From: Aphanomyces cochlioides
Taxonomy: Eukaryota > Oomycota > Saprolegniomycetes > Saprolegniales > Verrucalvaceae
Length of the DNA stretch: 64,000 nt
Assembly: GCA_019828595.1 (NCBI GenBank)
Contig: JAHQRK010000030.1
Span: 1-64,000 of the forward strand
Reading direction: 5' to 3'
Shown here: piece by piece, positions 29,796-39,650 of the stretch
Numbering within the stretch: position 1 is the first letter of the stretch
Layout of the letters: every line of letters begins with the position of its first letter
Notes under the pieces: generated by a model
Databases searched by the model: none
The model's input: only the letters and a program-made list of their open reading frames with translations
Told to the model about the DNA's origin: nothing
Made by a program: the position numbers and the translations under genes

Positions 29796-32700
29796 TTAAG
29801 GTTCCAAGGTCTCGTTTTGAGATTGTGGTAAGATTTGGGCAGAGAACCACTCATTCTGGTGCAAACTATGAAGCACCGATGTCAAGGAAGCCTTCGTGGA
29901 GTCGTCCAAGGAGGCTCGATTGACTTGGTACAGATGCCGCTTTATAATGTGTCCTGCTAAGCTGGATATCGTCATAGGTGTTTTGTTAGGTAAATCTGGA
30001 CGGTAAATCCGGTCGCACCGAGTTTTCCATATTGTATACCAAATACAAGATAAAAAAATTGGCCACAGCAAATTAAATCCAGCTTGGAGGTCTTTGTCTT
30101 GGAGTGCTATAGGAGAGAAGAATATTTTTTCCATGGTAGTTGGCCAAGTAAAGTTAAGGGATCTGGCCATGGATTTAAATGGACTCCAACATGCTCGAGT
30201 ATATGGACAGTCCAAGGTGAAATGTTTATACGTCTCCACTTCATGACAGAAAATACAAGTGTTCGGGATATCGTCCGAGTACTTGAATTTGTATCGGAGA
30301 GGTAAGGCTCGTATAAGCAGTCGATATATGAAAGCACTATACGTTGGCAGAATAAATTTGGGCTGCCTGTAGAATGCGACCACTTTAATATTTTCCTTGT
30401 GGGCATAAAAATCCGAGGGTACCAATAAATGCGCTGTGGGTAAAACCTCCTGAGCTGATTTGGATTTAAATTCATGAGTTAAATCATCCAAGGTGGCATC
30501 AATAAAGGGTAAAAAGCCATCTTTAAAATTTCCAGCCCAAGTAATTTCGGTAGCCGTTTGCCGATAAGGTGTAGGCTGACGAAAATTAATTTCTGTGTCC
30601 TCGGGTGGAGATGGAAGGATAGACTTAAGTCTTCCGTGTAGAGCATACCACCATTTATGATCGGGAGTGGCTAAATGGCGTCTTGAGCATTGAGATTTAA
30701 TCCAATCTAACAGGATTTTCCGATCCATAAGATTGCCATTTTCATCGAGTAGGTGGCGAACATGGGTAAAATTTAATTTTGCCAGTGATACAGCATAATC
30801 ATAAGTCTTTGGATAGCAGTGTTCAAAGACAGTTTTCTCCAAGGGTAAGAATTGATTGTGCCAAAGTGGAAAATTTCCATCGACTTGAACTGTGGGAAAT
30901 TTAAGTGGGGTTGGAGATAAGGATAACCATAGTCGAGTAAATGCTGACCAGAGAGGTGGAACCTTATCTTGGTGGGATATGGCTTTGTACATACTAGAGT
31001 GTGGACTCATGAAAAGGAGATCATAAAAATTTCCCCATGGACTGAAGGCTCTGGAGAGTAAAAATTCTCCAATGGATAGCCATGCTGGCAATTTCGTTTG
31101 ACCATACGAGTTGTGAGGTGGTGCTAGGAGTAGCTTGAAGCATTTAAAGGTCATGACCCGGTGTAGTTTTGACCACCAGTGGGTAGACGATTTAAATCCG
31201 AGACCACCTTGTGCTTTTGGAAGGAAAATAATGTCCGAGTTGAATTGATGCAAATAACGTTGAGTCGAATATGGATCAATTGTATCGCCGTGAATAAATT
31301 GCTTGGCGACCTTGTCGAATAGTTTGGCATATTCTTTGTCGATCGGAATAAATTGGAGTTGATACCAGAGCACAGGAAAACAAATTGACCTTAGGATTGT
31401 CACTTTTCCGGGTAGGGTTCGTGCTCGATAAGACCATAGTTGTGTTCTTGAGACCAATTTCTCCAATAGCGAATTTAAACGTGTTGTGGCTGTGATGTTG
31501 GGAGAAATTAAAAGGCCCAACGATTTAGCAGGTTTGTCATCAGTAATAGCCAAAGGTGCCAGGTCTGGAGGTAAATTGGCATGGGTTAATAATTCTGTCT
31601 TGGAGAGATTTAACTTGAAACCAGAGATATCACAGAATTTTTTGACGATGTCGAGTTGGAGTTGCAACGTCGATGTATTTTTGGAGTACAATTGGGAGTC
31701 GTCTGCATAATAGCTCCCGGTGTGAGTGTGATGACCAATTCGTATGCCCAAATCTTTTCTCTTGCGTATGGCTAAACACATAGGTTCTAGCGCCAAGACA
31801 AATAAAAGAGGTGATAATGGGTCGCCTTGTAAAACACCACGTTGGATCTTAAATGGGTTGGATAAATGTCCATTGACAATAATTCGTCCACGACGATTTG
31901 AATAAAGCACTTTGACCATGTTGAGAAAGGACGGTGGAAAATTAAATTCCTTCAGGGTTGCCAATAAATAGGAATGGTTGACCCTATCAAAGGCTTTTTC
32001 AAAGTCCAAGAGGGCCACAATAGACTCGGAGGAATAAAACTTCATAAAGTGATTCAGGTCTTCCAAGCGCAGTAAATTGGTTTGGATTGATCGACCACGA
32101 ATAAAACCTGTTTGATCCGGGTGGACTATCGACTGAATGATTCTCTGCATTCGTTCTGCAAGGACCATTGTGAGGATTTTCACGTCGATATTGACCAAGC
32201 TGATGGGACGGTAATTTTTTGGGAGTAGTTTGTCGTCCTTTTTGTACAGCAGTACAATTAAACTTGTCAATTGGGAGGGTGCCAAGTTGGAGTGAGAGTT
32301 GATTTGGTAATAGTATAGCATTTCCAAAGCCAGGGACCATTCATGGGGAAACATTTTCAAAATTTCGTAGGGCAGTGAATTTGGCCCAGGAGTTGAATTC
32401 CGTTTGGAGTGTTTAATGGCAAAATAAAATTCGTTTGCCGTGAGAGGAGCCCCAATAAATCTCTTGTCGTCGATATTGAGTCGGCGAGATATCAGAGTTT
32501 TTAAATACTTGGCCATTCTTTCCTTGTCAACTGCCTCATGGTCGCCATACAGGTCAGAATAAAACTCGTTGAGTGTCGAGGAAATTGATTGTTGATCAGA
32601 AGCAATATTTCCATTGGACATTTTGAGTGCCTTGAAGGGAGATTTTTGTAAAGGGATTGTGCGAGGTGGCTTCAGGTGAAATTTGGTACACCTTTCCGCT

Positions 32701-33881
32701 TTCTCGAGATGAGTTTGCATAGCAGTATCTTCCCGTAGGACTTTTTTCCTGTCATGGTATTCATGTATGGCAGCTTGAATTGTTTTGATACGTGCCATCA
32801 AGGACGCACATGGGGCGTTTTGGTAATCCCGAATCAATAAAGCCAAATCCATAGATAATTTCTTGAGAGGCCTTTGTTGATTTTCGACCAACTCGTCGTG
32901 TAGGTATTTTAATTGATTTCGCATGTTGGTGATCATGGTGTCGAAATGTAGACCAACATTTGAGTTTAATTGGGTCTTGGTAAGGAAGGTTTCAAGTTGA
33001 CGAGAGATAATTAATTTGGCCTTGTCATTGTTGAGAACCCATTGTGGTGTTTTCCATGGACCAGGTCCCATTGATACTGATGGACGTTTGGTCAATAATT
33101 TGCAGGGAGTGTGGTCAGCATGAGGAATTGGTTCCAGGTGACGAAATTTCAGATGACGTAGGGATGCCATAGCAGATGAGATGAAAATATAGTCAAGCCG
33201 ATTGACAAATTTTGGACTTGTGAAAGCACGTTTCAGTGGATTTTGTTGACGGAAAATGTCAACGAGGTGTAAATCTTGTAGCCATAGGTTGAGTTCATAT
33301 GAGCCATGGGTCGCATGAGTCGAAGGACGGCATGAATCTAATGTTGGGGAGAAAATAACGTTAAAGTCGCCACCAACAATATGAAAAGCTTCGGGTGGAA
33401 AATCGCGAGGCAGATCATTAAAAAAATCCACACGGTCGTGATAGTCGTACGGAGCATAGATGTTGTGAATAAAAACCGGGATATTGTCCAGAGTGGCCGA
33501 TATAAGTAAATAACGACCACGGAGGAGAGGTTTGTCCCAAGAGTGGTTTAAATTGGTGCAATTGTCCAGAGGGCAGTCAGGATGAATAAATGTAGCAAGG
33601 CCTCCAGTAGGATGAGAGGTATGGCTGATGGAATAAATTGGCTCCTCGTAGAAGAAAGTGCCTTGTTGGTTGGTATGTTTTTTCCAGTAGAAATTGATTT
33701 TGCCATGGTCGCTGGGGTAAGGCAGTCGAGTTTCTTGGATAAGTGAGATAGAGTTTTTGAGGAGAAAGTTCTTGAGAAGGTGGTGGAAAGAGTTGGAGAG
33801 ACCATTTGTGTTGAGAGAAAACAAGCTAATATCCCAGTCGATAATGGCTTGTGGTAGCGCGTTAATTGTGGTCACGGTCAT
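29796..33881 (-). CDS. LINE A ORF2: APE endonuclease and reverse transcriptase (A3)
   Basis: 1361 residues, intact from the ATG at 33881. Endonuclease catalytic motifs are complete (QETR, GGDFN at about residue 170, RLDYIF, HADH), RT motif A is LDFEKAFD near 625, motif C is YYADD near 724, and the Cys/His finger lies near 1208-1225. It starts 100 bp downstream of the ORF1 stop in another frame, so it probably depends on reinitiation or a separate initiation event on a bicistronic mRNA. One residue (Phe for Tyr in SIGEFLLSR) separates it from the other copies. Confidence 0.94.
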   Translation of the reverse strand: MTVTTINALPQAIIDWDISLFSLNTNGLSNSFHHLLKNFLLKNSISLIQETRLPYPSDHGKINFYWKKHTNQQGTFFYEEPIYSISHTSHPTGGLATFIHPDCPLDNCTNLNHSWDKPLLRGRYLLISATLDNIPVFIHNIYAPYDYHDRVDFFNDLPRDFPPEAFHIVGGDFNVIFSPTLDSCRPSTHATHGSYELNLWLQDLHLVDIFRQQNPLKRAFTSPKFVNRLDYIFISSAMASLRHLKFRHLEPIPHADHTPCKLLTKRPSVSMGPGPWKTPQWVLNNDKAKLIISRQLETFLTKTQLNSNVGLHFDTMITNMRNQLKYLHDELVENQQRPLKKLSMDLALLIRDYQNAPCASLMARIKTIQAAIHEYHDRKKVLREDTAMQTHLEKAERCTKFHLKPPRTIPLQKSPFKALKMSNGNIASDQQSISSTLNEFYSDLYGDHEAVDKERMAKYLKTLISRRLNIDDKRFIGAPLTANEFYFAIKHSKRNSTPGPNSLPYEILKMFPHEWSLALEMLYYYQINSHSNLAPSQLTSLIVLLYKKDDKLLPKNYRPISLVNIDVKILTMVLAERMQRIIQSIVHPDQTGFIRGRSIQTNLLRLEDLNHFMKFYSSESIVALLDFEKAFDRVNHSYLLATLKEFNFPPSFLNMVKVLYSNRRGRIIVNGHLSNPFKIQRGVLQGDPLSPLLFVLALEPMCLAIRKRKDLGIRIGHHTHTGSYYADDSQLYSKNTSTLQLQLDIVKKFCDISGFKLNLSKTELLTHANLPPDLAPLAITDDKPAKSLGLLISPNITATTRLNSLLEKLVSRTQLWSYRARTLPGKVTILRSICFPVLWYQLQFIPIDKEYAKLFDKVAKQFIHGDTIDPYSTQRYLHQFNSDIIFLPKAQGGLGFKSSTHWWSKLHRVMTFKCFKLLLAPPHNSYGQTKLPAWLSIGEFLLSRAFSPWGNFYDLLFMSPHSSMYKAISHQDKVPPLWSAFTRLWLSLSPTPLKFPTVQVDGNFPLWHNQFLPLEKTVFEHCYPKTYDYAVSLAKLNFTHVRHLLDENGNLMDRKILLDWIKSQCSRRHLATPDHKWWYALHGRLKSILPSPPEDTEINFRQPTPYRQTATEITWAGNFKDGFLPFIDATLDDLTHEFKSKSAQEVLPTAHLLVPSDFYAHKENIKVVAFYRQPKFILPTYSAFIYRLLIRALPLRYKFKYSDDIPNTCIFCHEVETYKHFTLDCPYTRACWSPFKSMARSLNFTWPTTMEKIFFSPIALQDKDLQAGFNLLWPIFLSCIWYTIWKTRCDRIYRPDLPNKTPMTISSLAGHIIKRHLYQVNRASLDDSTKASLTSVLHSLHQNEWFSAQILPQSQNETLEP

Positions 33882-33981
33882 GATTAATATTTGGGTTTTG
33901 ATTTTTTGACTTCAAGTCGTTGTGTTGGTTTGGGTCGGGGTGTGGTGATTGTGGTTTTAATTGATTTTGTGTGTTGGCGAG

Positions 33982-36507
33982 TCAATTGGAGTCTGCATTG
34001 TCACCATCGCCAAGTTCTTTGTAGTCGAGTTCAGGAGCCTTTTCGTCCGGAAGTAAAGTTAACAAGGCATCAGTATCCGAGTCAAAACACTTCGTAGGGT
34101 CAATTGTTTGGAGTGCCAGATCTTTCACAATATGGCTCAACTCTTCTTCAATTTTATGATGTTGCACCAGGTTTCCAGCAGCAGGACTGGAAATTAATTT
34201 AATCAAGGAGGCGTCCGTGATTAAATTGCAATTGGGCCAACGGTGGACTTTGTCTTTCAGGCACAGATTAATATACTCATCGTTCGTATAAGCTTCAGGT
34301 GCTCTGTTGGACAGAAATAGATCGATTGCTGCTAGAGATCTTCTCATGTGGTAGTCTTCGTCATTTGGACACAAACTTTGGAATAGATTTGTGGGGCTGT
34401 AATTTTCAGGAGGAGGATGGCCATGCTGTTTTTGGTAGTACGAGGTAAATCGTTCTTCATCAATAGCTTGCATGGGATTTTCTCCAGCCATTAAACGTAT
34501 AATTCCTCTCGAGGCAATTAAATTGGATGCGATTTTGCGAGATTTTGGGTCCATATAGATATTTCCAATAAAGCCAGGTTGGTTGAGGGTTTCATCATGA
34601 AATACCAATGGGTTGGTAGATTCATTCAGTTTTTTCTTCAGCTCTGTGATTTGAGCCTTCACTTTGGCTCCTGCTGGTTTCGTAGAGGCTGGAATTTTTT
34701 TGGGTATCGTTGATTTTGGGGACGAAGCAGGACGTTTTTTGGGCGTGTCGGTAGGAACGATATCAAGATGGAATCGAGGAACCGTTGTGCCTGATGTTGT
34801 CACGTCAGAGTCGTCTGAGCTGAGGATAGCGAATCGATTTTGTGTTGGAATCGAGGTAGCTGATATTTTGTATTGGGGACCTTGAATAAAACCGGCTCGA
34901 GTTGGTTTAAATTCGTCCTGGGATAAATTGGGTTTGTCTGTGAGAATAATATTATTCTCGCTCGAGCCCTTGGGTGATTGTGGAGGATTTAATATCTTCT
35001 TGGGTTGAGCTACCATTTCTTCCTCTTCGATATTTGATTTCTCCTCTTGTTCCATGTCCACATCGCTTGACAGGTCGACAAAGTTTTCCTTGCCATTTTG
35101 ATTTTCCTTGGGATCGGCATTAGGGGATTCGGAGTTTCCAGTTGTGCCAGTATTTTCCTTCGGGGTGTTGGGTGGTTGGTTTTCTGTCGATGGATTTTCG
35201 GGAGCATCAGTCTTTTCCTCTGTAGCGTTTTCCTCGACATGGTCTGTATTCTTTTTAGCGTCGTCTTTTTGTTTGGCTTTTTCCAGTCTAGCTTGAACGC
35301 TGGGAGGGACCGTTTGATTGAGGGACCGAATTTTATGTTGAAAAACATAAACTTGGTTTTGGATCTCGATTTCTCTCAGAGGCTCGCCTCCATCATCTGG
35401 TACCAATGCCAAAGGAGGAGTTTCGGAGTCAAAAAGGACTCGAAATTGGGTCGAGCGTAATAAATTGTCAGTACTGGGGTTAAAACCAACAATGACGCAG
35501 TGAGTGAGCTCTTCCAACTTTTTCAAAATCGCTTTTTGAATATCGTGATCCACCAGGTTGTTGAAAGTAATAAAATAAAGTTTCGAGTGGGGAGAATATT
35601 CAGGCACAGTAAATTCTTGTTTTCCCAGACGAAGGGAGGTTCCACAAGTTTTGCGCAATAGATCATCGTCATAAAACGTCAAAGAGAGAGTAGTCGGGTT
35701 TTTCTTGTGGAACAGAATTTCCTTGAATTTCGATTCCCAAAGCGTACCCGGGTTTTGGGTAATTAAATTCGCTCGGATTTGGTAGTCCTTGACTTGACGG
35801 AATGCTTCTCCCAGAGGAATGTCCACAGTGCAAGCCTTCGAGGATGGAGTTTTCAAGATGTCTTCAATGAATTCATCCATAGCAGTAGGGTTTTGGCGGA
35901 ATTCTCGAGCTTGTCGAGTTAATTCTTCCAATTCAGAGTCGTCAATGGGATGCCCACCAGTGTTGCGAACCAATTGGGTTTTCACATGGCGGGCTCCTTC
36001 CCATACATTATTTTTCTTCGAGTTGGTTTTTTTGCCTTCGTTGTTGGACGAAGCTTGTTTTTTGGGGTTGGAGGGTTTGGCAGGAGAGTTTGTCCCATCT
36101 TTGGAGGGATTTTTCGAATTAGGTAAAACTCGTCCATGAGGGGTGCCGTCAGGATGGGTAATATTCTCCCCAGGCTTGTCAGAATCCTTGGGTAATTTGC
36201 CACCATTGGCGTCAGAGGCAGGTTTTTCGTTGGAACCATTAATATCCATACCCATTCCTGCATCATCGGGTCCATTTTTTTTGTCCATATTTGGACCAGT
36301 GTCACCACCTAAGTCAACACCATCTTGGTTGGAAACATTTTCCCTACGAAGAGAGTCGGACGCAGCGGCGCTGTTCCTAGAGGAAGGAGGTTTTTCAGCG
36401 GCTTCTCGGCTCGGACCGGGCGTCGCTTGGCTAGAGTCAGGCGTCGATTCACGTTGAGCGAATCGAGACACCGTCGAAAGGATGGTTTTTTCCGCGCTAG
36501 AGGCCAT
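33982..36507 (-). CDS. LINE A ORF1: RNA-binding protein (A3)
   Basis: 841 residues from the ATG at 36507, taken as the start because it is the first ATG after the 81-base leader. Residues 1 to about 190 are disordered, Ser/Pro/Lys rich. About 270-395 look like an RRM-type fold (alternating strands and helices around LYFITFNNL and QFRVLFD). A Lys/Glu/Asp-rich linker runs to about 650. A C-terminal domain at about 720-790 holds AAIDLFLSNRAPEAYTNDEY, whose pattern recurs in both LINE B ORF1 proteins. The expected role is binding the element's own RNA into a particle with ORF2 protein; this follows from L1-type ORF1 proteins and is not shown here. Confidence 0.88.
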   Translation of the reverse strand: MASSAEKTILSTVSRFAQRESTPDSSQATPGPSREAAEKPPSSRNSAAASDSLRRENVSNQDGVDLGGDTGPNMDKKNGPDDAGMGMDINGSNEKPASDANGGKLPKDSDKPGENITHPDGTPHGRVLPNSKNPSKDGTNSPAKPSNPKKQASSNNEGKKTNSKKNNVWEGARHVKTQLVRNTGGHPIDDSELEELTRQAREFRQNPTAMDEFIEDILKTPSSKACTVDIPLGEAFRQVKDYQIRANLITQNPGTLWESKFKEILFHKKNPTTLSLTFYDDDLLRKTCGTSLRLGKQEFTVPEYSPHSKLYFITFNNLVDHDIQKAILKKLEELTHCVIVGFNPSTDNLLRSTQFRVLFDSETPPLALVPDDGGEPLREIEIQNQVYVFQHKIRSLNQTVPPSVQARLEKAKQKDDAKKNTDHVEENATEEKTDAPENPSTENQPPNTPKENTGTTGNSESPNADPKENQNGKENFVDLSSDVDMEQEEKSNIEEEEMVAQPKKILNPPQSPKGSSENNIILTDKPNLSQDEFKPTRAGFIQGPQYKISATSIPTQNRFAILSSDDSDVTTSGTTVPRFHLDIVPTDTPKKRPASSPKSTIPKKIPASTKPAGAKVKAQITELKKKLNESTNPLVFHDETLNQPGFIGNIYMDPKSRKIASNLIASRGIIRLMAGENPMQAIDEERFTSYYQKQHGHPPPENYSPTNLFQSLCPNDEDYHMRRSLAAIDLFLSNRAPEAYTNDEYINLCLKDKVHRWPNCNLITDASLIKLISSPAAGNLVQHHKIEEELSHIVKDLALQTIDPTKCFDSDTDALLTLLPDEKAPELDYKELGDGDNADSN

Positions 36508-36588
36508 GACGTTGTCGAAAGCACCTAAAAAGCAAGATTTTCCGTTGGGGGGCTGTGGTAGTTTAACCTACAAAGCAAAAACGAAAGT
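36508..36588 (-). other. LINE A 5' UTR (A3)
   Basis: 81 bases, same as the other copies. Confidence 0.6.
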
Positions 36589-36590
36589 CT

Positions 36591-36633
36591 CCCGCATGCT
36601 AAGCGGGCGCTCTACCATCTGAGCTACATCCCC
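36591..36633 (-). pseudogene. tRNA-Ala(AGC) 5' part, hit at both target sites
   Basis: Nucleotides 1-43. LINE A copy A3 cuts it at nucleotide 43, and the LINE B cluster is inserted immediately 5' of nucleotide 1. Bases 36620-36633 (nucleotides 1-14) are the left copy of the LINE B target duplication. Confidence 0.92.
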
Positions 36634-36687
36634 CCAGTTTCCAATTTGCCAGCTACCCCGCAGTACCACTCTACGCTATCTGACAAT

Positions 36688-39576
36688 ATGGTTGCTACCC
36701 GCTCGACCAACCCTCGTGCCCCATCTTGCTCCTCCGCGTTCTCTCCCTCGGCGTCCAGCCCCAGCGATATGGACGTCATCGTCGTTGCTGACCCATCCCC
36801 AAGCGATACCGACATGGCGTCGTCGTTGGAAGAGGACGTCGACGATGCTTCCAACGCTTCGCATCATGACGCGTCTACGAATCCGCTCCCTACTCCAACG
36901 CGCGTTCCGTTTCCACGTCAACGTGCAACCCCTTCGAAACCGCGCCGTTTTGAACCCTTGCCTGTGACTCGCTCGACGAAGGCTTGCGATCCCGCGAATG
37001 ATCCAACGACCTCTGACACTTGCGACGAAGCCTGGCAAGACGGCGTTCCAACCTCGGAAGATGTGCTCATGACGTCAACGACCTTGCCCGAAGAATCTCC
37101 ATCAACCACGTCCATCGTGAGTGATGGTGGCTTGCCTGGCAAGACTCCGTTGGGTTCTGTTCCTTTCGAGAATGTTCTCTCGACGAGTGATAGTGGCTTC
37201 TCGAAGACTCGCTCAAGCACCGACGTCAACATGACGACATGTCAAGGAAGATTCGAGAACAATCCATCCCTGAGTGAAGGTCCCTTCTCGAAGAATCCCC
37301 CGAGCGACAAGTCCACTCTGGCGACAGGTCAAGATCCCATCGAGACTAGTCGCTCCATGAGTGATGGTCTCTTCTCGAAGAATCATCGGGCAAGATCTGG
37401 AACAATCGCGAACAACCCTGTGGCCAGTGTTGGTCATGGGAATACTCAAGACCAAGTCACCCATGGAAGCTTCTCGAAGTCCAACGCGAGTGAAGGTCAA
37501 ACGTGTGACTCTGTCCACCATGGGACAGGGTCCGGACAAGACCAAGCCTCTGACGCACGCTTGAGTGTTGGTCTGACGCACGACTCGGACTCTCACTCAG
37601 TCCGCCAGCCATCGTCTCAGGCTTCACCCGGATCGCATTTGGAAAACATTTCTCAATCTGGCGGAGCCCAGACACCTGGCCGTGGCCAACCCAACAACCG
37701 CCAGGCCCCCAACGACGTATGGGCCTTCCAAGCGCAACAGCGGTCTCAGTCTGCCAAGGCCATCAAGACCAAGGACGTTGCTCCTTACCAGCCCACGATG
37801 GAGGAACTCGAACCCCTCCTTCGCAAGCGTGCTGCTGGAACCCTCACGTTTGAAGACACCCTCCCGATCCAGAAGCACTCGGCGCGCGGCATCGTCGGCT
37901 GGTTGCAGATGCCCACGGGTGCACACACGAAGACCATCGATGTTTCAGCTGCCATGGCATCGATCCTTTTCGACAACCAAGCCCTCGGCCTCGACACTGC
38001 GATTGCTGACATTGTGAGATGCGAGAAGGACATCCCGAACCGCATGCTCAAGTGGGGTGTTGCCTCTCACGAAGCGATGACGAAGCTGCGAGGCATCGCG
38101 TTTAAGATTCAAGTCGCTCGAGATGGCTCGTCCCAACACTTCACGATGAACGTTCCGCACGTCCTCGGCGGATTTTTCATGGACATCCCTCAAGGCCTTC
38201 AAGATCAAGACGAAGAGCGCCTGATCTTCGACGTCATGACCAAGTTGGAGCCACGCTTCCTGTGGGGCTCCTACCCCAACGTTTCCTCTTCAAGCGGTAT
38301 GGCGAGCTCTCGGTACCGCCTTTACTTTGAAGGAACCTCCGTACCAACGACCATACAGCGCGACGGCCGTCTCGTCGAAGAAATTCTTTTCAAGGGCCGT
38401 TGTCTCCGCGTGTACGGTCAAGGGTGGTATTTTCGTGACAAGAACTTGGTTCGTTTGGACCTTGATGCAACGTCCCGCCAATATGGATTGAACAAGCCAG
38501 CTCCCAGCCCAACCAACCCGCCTTCTTCGACTCCCAAGGCGCCAAAACGTCGGAAAACTGCGCAAGCCAACCCTCCGCAGTGGACTGGCGTCAAGGCGTC
38601 GAGAGGCAAGCGCAAGAAGACGCAACAGCAAGTGGATTCCCCCGAGCATGGCCGCTCTTGGATTTCGCCCAACATGTTTGAAGCCCTCGACGAACGTGTG
38701 TGTGTCAACCCCGAGGAACACGTTGCTCAGTTTGGCGATTACAAGATCTCAACGATTGTACCCAAGCTGGACGTCTCGGATGACCCTCCCCACCTCCCTA
38801 CGTCCGGTCAATTTGTCGGCGGCACCAAGATCCAAGATGGCGTTCCCAAGCGCATAGAAATGTCTCTTGACGAAATTCTCGCCGAACTACAAGACCTCGA
38901 CACCAAGACAGCCAAAGTTCCATTGCATCTCTCAACCCAAGTCGAAGATGCAGTGACCAACAGCTCGTTCAACCTTGCCCAACTCATCAACGACGGCCGC
39001 GTCGATATGCTGTGTAGCCATCTCGAGCGTTCCCCGATTGAATTTGGCTTGCAACTGCACCGACTTTTTGATGAAGACCGTGCATGCTTTGAGTACTTTG
39101 TGAGACAACGCCTCCTCCATCGGTGGCTTCGAGCGACTTGGGGTGGAGACAAACCGTTCTCCCAGCTGTACTCATTGACGTGGGGTGTGCGTATGACCCG
39201 CGAGCACGTTCAAGCCATCTTCAGCAACATCGAGCTATTCAAGAACATCGACTTCATCGATACTACCATTGACGGCGACGAGATTTCCCTCCACCGCGGC
39301 GACCTGGAAGAAGTGTTGGCTGTGGCAGAAGTTCTCTTGGCCATTCATGCTCCAACGTACTACAACAGTGATGCTGCGATCGTGGCCTCTACCAAGTACC
39401 CGGTCACTGCACTGGCTTCTCATTTGGGCTCCCGCTGTTTGTCGGGCGTATCGCTATCTGCCATATTGCTTGACACGAGCTTCGGCCTCTTGATTTGGAA
39501 TATCATGGAAACGTTGTATGCCGGCGAAGACGAGAAGTCGCGATACGTCTTGACCACGATCCCTGAAATTCCATGA
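36688..39576 (+). CDS. LINE B1 ORF1: RNA-binding protein
   Basis: 962 residues. I chose the ATG at 36688; the frame is open 14 codons further but only with a TTG. Residues 1 to about 330 are Ser/Thr/Asp-rich and disordered and contain four imperfect repeats around the core FSK (about 169, 192, 229 and 258). An RRM-like segment lies at about 500-590 (PRFLWGSYPNV, YRLYFEG, ILFKGRCLRVYGQGWYF). Basic patches KRRK and GKRKK follow at about 620-645. The C-terminal domain at about 870-940 includes LAIHAPTYYNSD, matching the pattern in LINE A and B3 ORF1. Overall similarity to LINE A ORF1 is low. Confidence 0.87.
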   Translation: MVATRSTNPRAPSCSSAFSPSASSPSDMDVIVVADPSPSDTDMASSLEEDVDDASNASHHDASTNPLPTPTRVPFPRQRATPSKPRRFEPLPVTRSTKACDPANDPTTSDTCDEAWQDGVPTSEDVLMTSTTLPEESPSTTSIVSDGGLPGKTPLGSVPFENVLSTSDSGFSKTRSSTDVNMTTCQGRFENNPSLSEGPFSKNPPSDKSTLATGQDPIETSRSMSDGLFSKNHRARSGTIANNPVASVGHGNTQDQVTHGSFSKSNASEGQTCDSVHHGTGSGQDQASDARLSVGLTHDSDSHSVRQPSSQASPGSHLENISQSGGAQTPGRGQPNNRQAPNDVWAFQAQQRSQSAKAIKTKDVAPYQPTMEELEPLLRKRAAGTLTFEDTLPIQKHSARGIVGWLQMPTGAHTKTIDVSAAMASILFDNQALGLDTAIADIVRCEKDIPNRMLKWGVASHEAMTKLRGIAFKIQVARDGSSQHFTMNVPHVLGGFFMDIPQGLQDQDEERLIFDVMTKLEPRFLWGSYPNVSSSSGMASSRYRLYFEGTSVPTTIQRDGRLVEEILFKGRCLRVYGQGWYFRDKNLVRLDLDATSRQYGLNKPAPSPTNPPSSTPKAPKRRKTAQANPPQWTGVKASRGKRKKTQQQVDSPEHGRSWISPNMFEALDERVCVNPEEHVAQFGDYKISTIVPKLDVSDDPPHLPTSGQFVGGTKIQDGVPKRIEMSLDEILAELQDLDTKTAKVPLHLSTQVEDAVTNSSFNLAQLINDGRVDMLCSHLERSPIEFGLQLHRLFDEDRACFEYFVRQRLLHRWLRATWGGDKPFSQLYSLTWGVRMTREHVQAIFSNIELFKNIDFIDTTIDGDEISLHRGDLEEVLAVAEVLLAIHAPTYYNSDAAIVASTKYPVTALASHLGSRCLSGVSLSAILLDTSFGLLIWNIMETLYAGEDEKSRYVLTTIPEIP

Positions 39577-39650
39577 GGCTGGCTCCCTGGACCCCACCTT
39601 CGACAACCAAGTGATGTTCCAACCCGACACTCAGACACTCATGCTGGGAG

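Larger units (their letters stand above)
27360..36588 (-). mobile_element. LINE A copy A3, full length with both ORFs open
   Basis: 9229 bp with the same plan and insertion point as A2. The flanking duplication is 18 bp (27342-27359 and 36589-36606), tRNA nucleotides 28-45. It is the only A copy in the window with uninterrupted ORF1 and ORF2, hence the best candidate for an active element. A LINE B cluster follows on the other side of its tRNA-Ala 5' part. Confidence 0.96.
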
